This document shows, in pieces, positions 44,460-54,233 of a DNA stretch of 64,000 nt. The stretch is from Rachicladosporium sp. CCFEE 5018 (taxonomy: Eukaryota > Ascomycota > Dothideomycetes > Cladosporiales > Cladosporiaceae). The DNA lies in assembly GCA_002077045.2 (NCBI GenBank), contig KZ111146.1:542379-606378 (forward strand), read 5' to 3'. How positions within the stretch are numbered: the stretch's first letter is position 1; every line of letters begins with the position of its first letter. Made by a program: the position numbers and the translations under genes. The notes under the pieces are model-generated. The model saw only the letters and a list, made by a program, of their open reading frames with translations, was not told where the DNA came from and searched no databases.

Positions 44460-44705
44460 GTGCTGGACCGTCTTGAGATACACTGTGGAAACGTAGTATG
44501 ATTGTAACCTGCTCGCTGCTCAAGAAGTGAGGTCGGAAGTGAGACGCGACACGCGGAAGGCACGGCCAGCAGCGCCAATGTCAGGGCCCGGGCGCATCAC
44601 TTCTTGGCAAAACTTCGCACACGTATTTTGGCGAACGACGTCAAAGAATACGGCACCGGCTCTCGCACCTCGACAACCAACTAACCTCACAGCAATACCG
44701 TCGAG
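44460..44705. promoter_or_regulatory. Junction: APS-kinase-promoter fragment joined to the RPL9 promoter
   Basis: 44,517-44,610 matches 15,873-15,965 upstream of APS kinase. From about 44,630 the sequence matches the RPL9 side of the left divergent promoter (AAAGAATACGGCACCGGCTC). This is the novel joint of the right copy. Confidence 0.7.
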
Positions 44706-45464
44706 ATGAGGTACATTCACTCAGAGGAGTCGCTCACGATTCCAGAGGGAGGTGTGTACCAGTCCGTCCTTCGCGCGTAGCACCCACACCCAACCGCACA
44801 ATGCGCAGACTCAAGATGGAGGAAATAATATACCAGGGGACACAGCGAGACTAACATACTCGCATCAGTCAAAATCCACATCAAAACCCGCCAAGTCACC
44901 GTCGAGGGCCCGCGCGGCAAACTCACAAAGAATCTGGGCCACATCAATGTCTGCTTCTCGCACCCCTCCCCCAACATCATCAACATCGAGATGCACCACG
45001 GCAACCGCAAGAACGTCGCCACCCTCCGCACAGTCCGCACGCTCATCAACAACATGATCACCGGTGTGACCAAGGGCTACAAGTACAAGATGCGCTATGT
45101 GTACGCTCATTTCCCGATCAACGTGAACTTGGACAAGAACGGCGACACCGGGCTGTGGGAGGTAGAGATCAGGTGCGTTTGCGCAATGAAACGCTGGGGA
45201 AAGAAGGTCGAGCGGAATACTGACGGGGAGTACAGGAATTTCTTGGGCGAGAAGATCATTCGCCGAATCGTCTGCCAACCCGGTGTCGATGTCGAGGCAT
45301 CGAAGAACGTCAAGGATCAGCTCGAGCTGACTGGCAATTCGCTCGAGAACGTGTCACAGTCGGCCGCAGATATCCAGCAGGTGTGCCGTGTAAGGAACAA
45401 GGATATCCGGAAGTTCTTGGACGGTCTGTACGTTAGCGAGCGTGGCAACATCGAGGCGGCATGA
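44706..45464 (+). CDS. RPL9: 60S ribosomal protein L9 (uL6), right copy (E')
   Basis: Intact second RPL9. Exons 44706-44751, 44869-45172, 45236-45464; 192 residues. Exon 3 differs from the left copy at 7 of 229 bases. The second intron (45173-45235, 63 bp) has no stop in frame and is a multiple of three, so an unspliced transcript would read straight through with 21 extra residues. Only about 75 bp of the original RPL9 upstream region remain before foreign promoter sequence. Confidence 0.95.
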
Positions 45465-45875
45465 GCGATGCGCAGTCTCGAGGGTTTTGTGGCAATGTCG
45501 TTTGGTGCTATCGCAAGTACTGCTGGGATGCAATGGCTGGCAGGGGAAGTCATGAAGAGCTGCCAATAGGTAGTCACCTCTGACGATAGCTCTGCATCGC
45601 AATACAGCTATGGCGAATGTACACACAAAATACGAAAGCCCGCTCTACCCTCTGAATCCGACGACGGACTTTGCCCACCATATTCCGTTGCGACCACCCG
45701 AGCAGCAAATGCACCCATTCCAGACAGCGTGAGTGTAGGTGTGGGGCTACCTGTATATATGGCCTTGTGTACATGACCTCGATTTGCGAGAGCGCAACAT
45801 TTCGCACGCGGTGGTCGTTGACGGTGGTGTATTGCACAATGCAGACGACTGTAGATGCCGAGATCCCAGGCCTGA
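45465..45875. other. 3' flanks of convergent RPL9 and D'
   Basis: 411 bp, nearly identical to 7,064-7,474. No gene seen. Confidence 0.5.
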
Positions 45876-46952
45876 TCAGTCCTCCCGCCACCTCACACTC
45901 CAATCCCCCTTCGCAAAACTCGGCTCCACCACAGCACCAGCCATAAGCGCCTCACACATCCTCCTCACCTTCCCAGTACCCTCCGCACCCTCATCCCCGT
46001 CCTCGTCCCCTTTCCCCTTTCGCTTCTTTCCCTTCCCACCCTTCATCCCTCGCCCTTCCTGCTCAGCATCAACCTCCAATCCGAACACCACAGCCCTCCG
46101 AACCGCGCGTTTGAGAAATTCTTTATCTTCCGCTAATTTTTGCCCCTCACGACGTTTCGCAAGCATCTCAGGTGTCTCCTCGATTTTCTCGCTCCAGCCT
46201 CGCTCGCCGCCGACGCTGAAGTTGACTGCTGCGGCATTCTGGGGTGGGCGGATGTGATGGCCTATTACTATGCCGTTCTCCATGATCACGGTCCCTGCCA
46301 AAGGAACGCCGCCCTCCCCTTCGCCAGCCCCGTCAGAATCGCCATCAGAGTCATCAGAATCAGCAGTCAGTGAAGCAGTCCCATCCGTAGCGTCAGCCTC
46401 GTCCGGTCTGCCAGCATCAGCTTTAGCAGGCGGCCGATCCACCATATCTACACTCCTCCACTCGTCCCCTTCTTCACGAACTCCACGAAACGCACGATTC
46501 TTCCGCCTCCCAAAAGTCTTTTCGGGATCCCTACGATCCCCAAAAACCGCAATCTCGAGCTCTGACAACGCCACCACGATCCTCGGATCACCCTTCTTGG
46601 GCTTCCCCTTTGCCTTCACAGTCAATTCCTCCACATCCTCAGATCCGTTAGCATCGCTCCCGTTGACTGCAGGTCGCCTCACCTCCCGTCCCATCAACAA
46701 CGCCCCCAACGCCTCCTGGGCCCTCACATCCAGACTCCCCGGCGCCGTGCTCGGCTTCCCCCGTTTACATCGTTCCGAGCAGAATTTCACGCCTGGCCCA
46801 GAATTTGTAGTTTTGGAAGTGTTCTGGCGGCGTTGGCCGATGATGCGGCCGCAGGTGTGGCAGTATCTTGCTGAGGGACCGACAGTGAGGTAGAATGGAG
46901 CGGGAACGGGCTGGGATTTGGGGGGACGGGACCAGGAGTCCATCCAAGACAT
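45876..46952 (-). CDS. Conserved fungal protein with N-terminal CxxC zinc-ribbon motif, right copy (D')
   Basis: Single exon, 358 residues, same cysteine pairs (C-H-T-C-G and C-S-E-R-C-K). About 16 residue differences from D, several clustered near residues 265-300 (for example A-E-D-K-E-F-L for A-E-E-R-E-F-V). No indels. The upstream spacer is unrelated to that of D, so the two genes may be driven by different promoters. Confidence 0.8.
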   Translation of the reverse strand: MSWMDSWSRPPKSQPVPAPFYLTVGPSARYCHTCGRIIGQRRQNTSKTTNSGPGVKFCSERCKRGKPSTAPGSLDVRAQEALGALLMGREVRRPAVNGSDANGSEDVEELTVKAKGKPKKGDPRIVVALSELEIAVFGDRRDPEKTFGRRKNRAFRGVREEGDEWRSVDMVDRPPAKADAGRPDEADATDGTASLTADSDDSDGDSDGAGEGEGGVPLAGTVIMENGIVIGHHIRPPQNAAAVNFSVGGERGWSEKIEETPEMLAKRREGQKLAEDKEFLKRAVRRAVVFGLEVDAEQEGRGMKGGKGKKRKGKGDEDGDEGAEGTGKVRRMCEALMAGAVVEPSFAKGDWSVRWRED

Positions 46953-47345
46953 GATTGAATGGTCTTCGAGGAGAACAGGCTTGGGGGACTTGGGGATGAT
47001 TCGATGGCTAGATTTTGGGATTGCTTGATATGTGTGTGTTTGGTGGGTGGCGGTCGAGTGTAGATGAGCAGTGTGTTATATCAGGGCTTATGCGTATGGT
47101 TCTGAGTGGTTCGCGATGCTGTGGAGTCCTTCTCCAACACCTGCGTATTATTGACGATTAGCTGACGGTTAGAAGAGTGTGGTTGTTGATGCAAGTCGTA
47201 AGGTTACGAATTCTGGAAGTAGGAGACACTGCACGGATTGGCGAGTGCTCGCATCACAGATCAGAGGTCGAACGTATATACGGGCAACTGTCCGATTTAT
47301 GATTTATAGTCTATAGTATTTGTACATAATGGTCGAGGCTCTTGA
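46953..47345. promoter_or_regulatory. C'-D' intergenic region, right version
   Basis: 393 bp between the start of D' and the stop of C'. Almost the same length as in the left copy but not alignable by eye. Confidence 0.5.
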
Positions 47346-48359
47346 TCATTGCGAGCTATAAATCCTCGCCATGTTCTTAGCGCCCTTCGGCTCAATGAAC
47401 AACGCCTCAGCCTCCACTACCTTCGTCCCATCCCCGTCCTCGTCGCCCAACAGCTCAATCCAGCCTTTCACCCACACTTTCCGGCCCTCGACCTTCGTCG
47501 TCTCAGCCTTAAGAACAATGTACCTGTCCGCCGGACAAGGCACCCTGTAATCGATCTTCAGACTCGCCGTCACGCCGACTTTGTTCGGCAGCGCAGGGAA
47601 GCACGCCCTCGCCAGCCCTTCATCCAGTAACGTAGCAAGCAAACCTCCATGTATAATCCCCGGATGCCCACACAAACTTGGGCCAAGGTATGACAGCTGC
47701 GTCAACGTCGGCAGCTCATCCTCAGTCCTTGAGAAGCTGAGAGGTGGAACCTCGATCTTGTTCTCGCCCATCAATGTCCCTCCCGTGAGATTGTACTGCC
47801 GCATTTTCTCCGGGATCTTCATATGTGGCCTTGACTCTGTAATGCCTTCTTGGGCCCGTAACTGGATTGACAGCGGATGTGAGACAATGTGATCGTTGAT
47901 CTCCGCTGCTCTGTCGGTTGAGGGGACGAAGAGGGTCAGGGTCTCGGCGTCGGTTGGGGGGCGGACGAAGCCGTTCAGCTGTTCTGCTACGGGAATTGCG
48001 GCCATGATTATGCCAGCTGTGAAGGCTGCAAGGAGAGCGGCGGTGAAGTAGAGGCGGTTACCAGGGACTGGCTTTGGAGTTGGGAGCGTAGAACTAGACG
48101 AGGAAGTGGATTGGGTTCTTTGCTGTTGGAGTACCCGAGATAGATGCGGCGTGGCTTTGAAGGGAACAGGACTTGTACTTCGAGGTCGGAGGAAGGTATG
48201 CTGTCGCCTCCGGAAGCCAACCTCGCCGGCGCTCTTCGTCAGAGAGCTCCACCGCTGTCCAGTGCACCCTCTACCTAATGCCACTGGCGCTGGGCGTACG
48301 GCCGCAGAGAAAGATAACAGCCCTGGCAGATTGACTACGGCCGGACGCTGCGACTGCAT
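47346..48359 (-). CDS. Hot-dog fold acyl-CoA thioesterase-like protein, right copy (C')
   Basis: Single exon, 337 residues, four differences from the left copy (I/L at about 14, A/I in the membrane segment, R/Q, E/D). The presequence-like N-terminus, hydrophobic segment and the hot-dog motif H-G-G-L-L-A-T-L-L-D-E are all intact. Silent differences increase towards the 3' end, next to the unalignable spacer. Confidence 0.85.
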   Translation of the reverse strand: MQSQRPAVVNLPGLLSFSAAVRPAPVALGRGCTGQRWSSLTKSAGEVGFRRRQHTFLRPRSTSPVPFKATPHLSRVLQQQRTQSTSSSSSTLPTPKPVPGNRLYFTAALLAAFTAGIIMAAIPVAEQLNGFVRPPTDAETLTLFVPSTDRAAEINDHIVSHPLSIQLRAQEGITESRPHMKIPEKMRQYNLTGGTLMGENKIEVPPLSFSRTEDELPTLTQLSYLGPSLCGHPGIIHGGLLATLLDEGLARACFPALPNKVGVTASLKIDYRVPCPADRYIVLKAETTKVEGRKVWVKGWIELLGDEDGDGTKVVEAEALFIEPKGAKNMARIYSSQ

Positions 48360-49786
48360 TGCATCTTGCGTCGCTCCGAGTCGCTAGTAAGTCCAGTGGG
48401 TCTGTGAAAGATCGTATGTTTTTCTCACACGTATTTCATCAACGCCATGGGCTTCAATGCCGTTGCACAAAGCTGAGCCGAGGCCGATGCACAGCAGGTC
48501 GGTGCTTTCGGAGCCATGGCGCCGACCTCATGTGCAGACTTCCCCCTTTCTTTCACTTTCATAACGACGGCATCGTCATGAGTACAGCTGAGTGCTTCAA
48601 GCCTATAATCCGCAGCCTCGCTGATCGCTTGTCTCTGCATCCCGAGCGCCAGCGCCATAATTTCGGACTGCAATAAACCGCGATCTAGTAAAAGCCCAAG
48701 ATACCTCATCCACCGCATCGTGGCGACGGTTTGCTTGCGCCGTCTCAATCTACAACGTGGCTGGGACGCTCGGAGAAAGCTCTGGGGAGCCGCTCTCGGA
48801 CCAATGCAGCTCGATTGCGACCATGCTATTGCGCATCAAAGTCAACAAGTGGCCAAGCAATGAGGTTTGGCAATCACAACGACAGCTTCGGCGTAGCCTT
48901 CTCATTGTGCTACTCGCCTCATTTTACTGAATCTTTGCCTTCAGCGCCCTTTCTCTTGTCCATTTGATCATCCTTTCCCGACGCGTTACTTGCGTCGCAT
49001 GCAGCAAAGTCGAATAATCTCCGCGTTTTTCGACCCAACAGTATACTTGCATCTGGCAGCAATCGCAATGGACACTCGAACACTGCGTAGGTGTATCTGG
49101 GAGACGGAACCTGATGTCTTCGAGATTCTGGCTCGTCATCCGGCCGACTTAGACGACAAGCACGATGGACCCCGTATGTGCAACCAAGAGGAACAACAGC
49201 TTCAATCGTTGACGCCCTTCATAACGGTCAGGTCCAGATCGTCCGATGCACCATTCAAGCGGCGGTTGAGCTCACGCGATACATTTGCATCTTTCGACTC
49301 GCACCGTTGTCGCTTGGCATTCGCAATCGGCAAAATCGGGGCATCGTGGTATCCCTTCTTCAAGCTGTCACCCTGATCTTCTGCTCCAGATTTCGGCAAT
49401 GGCTCAGGTCTCGTGACTTTCTGATTTCGTGCCAGTTGCATCGGTGCATGCACGAAGTGCGTCACATCACTGGCTTGCATTGTCAGCCTGGGCACACATC
49501 AGGAGCCATTCGGCCACGCGTAGCTAGACGAGTCGGTGTCCGAGCAGAGCAGAGCAGAGCATCTGAAATTGCGAGCGCATCGCGCAACATGTCGCTGCGA
49601 GAAGCCATGACCACTCTGAAGTAGCCACAGGTAGGATTCTTTCCTTGTCGACAAGGCGCTATTGGTGAGTACTATTCTGGCTTAGCAGTGCCGATAAAGG
49701 CGAATGACACAAAACATTCCATTCACGCCGCAACTCAAGAGCCCTAGGAGATAGAAGCACGTACTGAAGCGACAAGACTGTTACAG
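48360..49786. other. Intergenic tract between C' and B', strongly similar to the left copy
   Basis: Counterpart of 2,989-4,580. Overlapping plus-strand open frames 48,990-49,376 and 49,178-49,624 mirror those of the left copy. Over the first I count six base differences, three silent and three not, which gives no sign of selection. An (AGAGC)n run lies near 49,545-49,560. Confidence 0.4.
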
Positions 49787-50899
49787 GACTCTCCGCAGAA
49801 CATTGGCCAAGGCTCGAAACTGGCGCGAGACAGATCTGGTTCGTTGTAAACTGCCATCGCAACCAGCAGCAAGCATCCCCCCTGTGCCGCGTTGGGAGGA
49901 GACAACGTCTGCAATGAATATGCCTGAAGGAGTCAAGATCACGGTCGGCAAACGTTTCGCCATGGAAGAGGCCGCAAAGCGCAAGGTGTGTGGCTGGCAT
50001 GTAGTAACAGATTTGATCGATTAATGGGACCCATACTGCACTGACTGCTTGGCCATAATTCGCTGACCCTAGCCAGGCCGGAATTGACCACATCATCGCA
50101 AGGCGCAAGGTCTACGCCTATATGCTCAGGAAGCTCCTTGATGAACTCATCATGAAGGTCATGGAACACAACGTGCCCGCTCTATCGCCATGTATCGACG
50201 CCTCAGCTCTCGCGCTATCCGAGTTGCTGAGTTCGAGCAATGAAAGCAGTCTTCACTATTGCCTCCGATCTCCCTTCAAGGCTGCTCAATTGTTCCATGG
50301 AAGCACTCTGCAAGACTTCGGTATTCAGTCTCCACGCTGGTACGATGATCAAATCCGAACTTGAATCGGCACAGCCTACGCCCAACAACCCGTATGGGTA
50401 TCTTCGCCTTGTCCGTCTGAGCGTACAACTACAGAATCCTTTGCGTGGTGGCATCACTTCCATACCGCAAGAGCGACAAAACTGCCTCGCCGAGCTCTAT
50501 CAGACCCCTCGTATCATGGCTCCTCTGGCTAGATGGGCGCCAGGAGTGGCGACCTGCTGCATAGATATTTTCTGCGCGAAGCCGATCATCAGACATGTCG
50601 AGGATGCAGGTTGGACGCACATCCTGGCGATGTACTGCAGGAAGGGATTGAGTGGGACGAGCACTTATGGAGCGGAAATCGAGGAGCTCGTGGAGAGCTT
50701 TGCTGTTGAAGGGCCAGGGGCGAAGAAGTTGTTCAGCATGACCTTTGTTGGAGAGCGCGGCCCTTGGCAGGTTCGGCGTCAAAATGGTTCCGGGATGCGA
50801 GAGCATGTTGACGTGGGAAACATTGCGGCGGACAGTAGGGTGGTAAGTGGAGAGAGTGGGACGACGATGGTTGTGCGTGCTGCTACTGGAGGTGCTTGA
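49787..50899 (+). pseudogene. Unknown gene family member B', right copy, frameshifted
   Basis: Exons about 49787-49985 and 50077-50899. The intron donor GTGTGT is intact here, unlike in B. Near 50,229-50,233 it has one extra base relative to B (CTGAGTTCGAGC against CTGGATCGAGC). The start M-L-R-K-L-L-D-E-L-I-M is thereby put out of frame with the rest (M-K-A-V-F-T-I-A-S-D-L-P-S-R-L-L onward), which is otherwise open to a TGA at 50,899. The end G-G-A differs from the G-G-T-R-G-F-V of B because the similarity between copies stops here. Confidence 0.65.
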
Positions 50900-51222
50900 A
50901 GCGATACTGCCAGCAAAGCGAGAGTCGACAAGACATTGAGGCGGGCTCATGGTCCGCAGAACAGCGAGGATCATCGAACAATACTACTGGGACAACCACT
51001 GGCACCCTCTCAGGCTTTTGCTGCATGACCGCAGGCGCGGGTATGCCCGAGGTAGAGCTTAGCGGCGGAGCGGAGGCGCGAAGGCGGTGGCAAATCGCAG
51101 CACGTGCTCTCCTGTTACTGCAGCTCACTTCGCATCATCACCGCGACTTCAATACACTTCACTGCCTGCATTACACTGTAGCAGAGGTTATCAGCAAGCA
51201 TCGCACGACGGCGACTGCCGCA
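50900..51222. promoter_or_regulatory. Upstream region of family gene A'
   Basis: About 320 bp, outside the duplicated block. No gene seen. Confidence 0.4.
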
Positions 51223-52406
51223 ATGGTATGAGCCACTCCTCATGCCGTAACATTTGCGACCATAACGCTGACATCGCACAGCATCACTCTACGAGAGACG
51301 ACGGCATCATCAATACCAGTAGAGAGTTCATCGTAGCTGATAAGGACCGCCAGCGATTGCTTGAGAGAGCCCTCATTTCAAACGGCAATGATAGCTTTGC
51401 ACGTGAACAGCGCAACCTTTACCATCGATCTCTCGCACGCAAGATGTTCTACGTGTTCGATGCGAAGATCGATATGACTGGGCTCACAGATGATCTATGG
51501 CGTAATCGGATCCGGGCAGCGAACGCTGCGTTTCGCAAGGTGAGATCAACTTTCCTTAGCAAGTGACGGGAGAAGCCTCTGAGCACTTCGCGGCGCTCAG
51601 GCACTGACGAGGAGCAGACCGCGATCAACAAGATCCTCACCTCGCGCCAGACGTGCCGCGAGACTGCGGCGTATATGCTTCGCAAGCTCCCTAAAGAGCT
51701 TGTCATCATGATCCTGAAGCAGCAGGCGTTGCTCACTTACCCTCGCGACGTATTTCTAGCAAAGACTCCGCTGCCGGTTTTAATACGCGAAGCAGCCATA
51801 TCTCTCTTTCCCATCACCAAAGAGCCACCGACCAAGCTTTTCGGGCTGGCACTCGATGTCGCCTTGACCACGATCAAGTTCCGCCTCTACGCTAGTCTCA
51901 TCATGGAGAATCGTATTGCAATCGCGTCGCTCCGCAGCAGTACATACGAAAATGTGCGCCACATCACCTTGTCTGTGCGCCTGCAAGGTGAGAGCAACGA
52001 TTCTGGTATACTTTGCTATCCCATCGAGCTCTACCAGACTGCGCGGAATATGTCCACCCTCGCTGCTGCACTGCCGAAAGTGGTGACTTGCTGCTTGGAG
52101 GTTGTGTGTATCAGGTCATCGCGTATGCGAGATCGTAAACCCGGCTGGGTGGAGGTCTTGGGATTCTCGTGCAGGAAGGAGTTCAAGGAGAGTAGCACAT
52201 ATGGGAGAGATCTTGAGATACTTATTGAGAAGTTTGCAACAGAGGGACCTCGGGCGAAGAAGACATTAAGAATGGGCCTGGATAAGTGGATTGACGGCGC
52301 AGTGGTCGATGTGAGCAACATGGCGAGCGAGCAAGGTAGCAAAGGGGCGGATTCCCTGGCGAAGCGGATCGTGCGTGCAGCGACCGGGCTCGGGGAGGAC
52401 GAATAG
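51223..52406 (+). CDS. Unknown gene family member A'
   Basis: Exons 51223-51225 (only ATG, followed by GTATGAG), 51282-51539 and 51618-52406; 349 residues. Exon 2 ends D-M-T-G-L-T-D-D-L-W-R-N-R-I-R-A-A-N-A-A-F-R-K. Exon 3 begins T-A-I-N-K-I-L-T-S-R-Q-T-C-R-E-T-A-A-Y-M and continues L-R-K-L-P-K-E-L-V-I. Later family blocks: Y-E-N-V-R-H-I-T-L, L-Y-Q-T-A-R-N-M-S, C-R-K-E-F-K-E-S-S-T-Y, E-G-P-R-A-K-K, R-I-V-R-A-A-T-G. No database family recognised. Exon 2 has the same length (258) as in A'', and exon 3 the same length (789) as in A. Confidence 0.7.
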
Positions 52407-53067
52407 CTCCTCTGTGCTGTTATGCTCGGGCATGCTCCCCGGCAAGCGATAGGATACCACGGTGTTGGAGGGAGGGGCTTGACTGGGCGACGGGGCCTGG
52501 TTGGCTCACAGCTAACCCAATGGTTGAGATAAGAACGAGACAGTTGACATCGCGGACATCATGCCCATTTGTCAACTTTACGTACTCGTGGAGAGTGCTC
52601 GGCCTCTGCTTTGCAGTATATGAACGACGTCCGCGATGTGGAGTCCATCTTGCCTGGCCTCTACGCGCTAGGAATGGATTAGTCGGAAGCTGCAGCACGA
52701 CTTAGTAAGGGGTAGACAAATATCATACTACCCACGGAACGTATTCTTGACTTTACCTTTTGTCAACGGGATAGTGCAGTCACCCACGTGATCCCTCGTG
52801 CTGTGCCGCAGCGTCAAGCACTCATTGACATTTACATGTCTCTAGATAATTTGATGTTTCGCGACATTGTCATCATCGCACATTGGTAAAAGGACGACGG
52901 TTGCTGTCAGAGAGTACGTGAGGCTCGTTCAGCGTATCGAAGTTCACTCCTTCCCAGCATCGGGTAGGCAGGCAGGAACTCACTTCCAGCACTCTACCTC
53001 CAACAACAACGCCACCCAGAGAGTCTTGACACACCACCATCGATCATACAGAGATAGATGTAGCACG
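52407..53067. promoter_or_regulatory. Intergenic between A' and A''
   Basis: About 660 bp between two tandem family members. No gene seen. Confidence 0.4.
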
Positions 53068-54233
53068 ATGGTACGAGCTATGATCACTTGGAACGCTTGC
53101 CGATCGCACGCTCACGTATCGCAGAGTCGCGCCTCCAGAGGCTACGGCGATGTCGACACACACGAAGATTTCTCCCTAGCCGACGGCCACGGTGGCTACA
53201 GGCTTCGGGACTACATAGCGTCCATCGGCAATGCCGCATACTCACACGACGATTACCTAGAGTTCACGGCCCTTAGGGCGTCCAACAGCCGCTACGCTTT
53301 CAAGGCACATATCGACATGACTGGGGCTACTGAAGAGCCGTGGAGAAACCGCATCAGAGCCGCGAATGCTGCTTATCGTCGGGTATGTTCACGCCGGACG
53401 TTTGAACCTAGCTTCTGAGTGTTGTGCTCTACTCCAGTGCTGAGCATTGGCAGACTGCTATAAGCCAGATTGTAACCTCGCGCACGACTTGCCGCGAAAC
53501 CGTGGCATGTATGCTACGCAAGCTACCGGAGGAACTCATCATTACAGTTATGCAGCAAGGTGTTGATGCATTTTGTCCTCGCATCGTCTTATCCGATACA
53601 AAGCCGCTTCCACTCCCCATAATGCTGCAGGAAGCGGTCTCTTCGCTGTTTGCTATCACCAAGCCTCCCCCCACCAGCCTCACACAACACGCTACCGACA
53701 GCATCCTCGCCCGGTCTACATTTTGTCTCCGCATGATCACGATGAAGGAGCATTGCCCGGTCCCTCCTCTAATGCCTGACAGCGCATACGCGAATGTACG
53801 CCACCTTCACCTCGCCGTGCACCTGCCCGATACAGCCTATATACAAAACAGGGAGTGCTATCCTACGGAACTCTACCAGTGTACTCGTGCTATGGCGTGT
53901 CTCGCTACTTGGACGCCGAAGTTGCAGTCTTGCTGCTTGGAGATACGAGGGCTTGACCCACACAACTCCGAGGCAGGCTGGACGAGTCTCCTGGGAAGGA
54001 CATGCCGGAAGGGGGTTGGAGGGCGTAGTACATACGCCGTTGAGGTTGCGACCTTAGTCACAGAGTTCTCGAGGGAGGCTCCGGGATTGGTGAAGAAGGT
54101 CAAGATGGTGCTGGGGAATGCCGATGATGGGGCTATCGTTGATGTCAGTCGAGTCCTGAGTAGGGGCAGCGCAGAGACCATGGTCGATGTGGCCCAGAGA
54201 TTAGTGCGTGCAGCGAGTGGAGTGGTTGATTAG
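53068..54233 (+). CDS. Unknown gene family member A''
   Basis: Exons 53068-53070 (only ATG, followed by GTACGAG), 53125-53382 and 53454-54233; 346 residues. Exon 2 ends D-M-T-G-A-T-E-E-P-W-R-N-R-I-R-A-A-N-A-A. Exon 3 opens T-A-I-S-Q-I-V-T-S-R-T-T-C-R-E-T-V-A and L-R-K-L-P-E-E-L-I-I. The middle (S-L-F-A-I-T-K-P-P-P, H-A-T-D-S, S-T-F-C-L) is closer to A than to A'. If the ATG-only exon is wrong, translation could run from the same ATG through the first intron, which is open here; the matching structure in A and A' favours splicing. Confidence 0.7.

Noticed and set aside
51228..51566. Alternative start of A' at the in-frame ATG at 51,228, without the first intron
   Set aside because: It would keep the open frame, but the ATG plus GTATG/GTACG and the CACAG or CGCAG acceptor recur at matching places in A and A'', and in A the intron reading would add unrelated residues.
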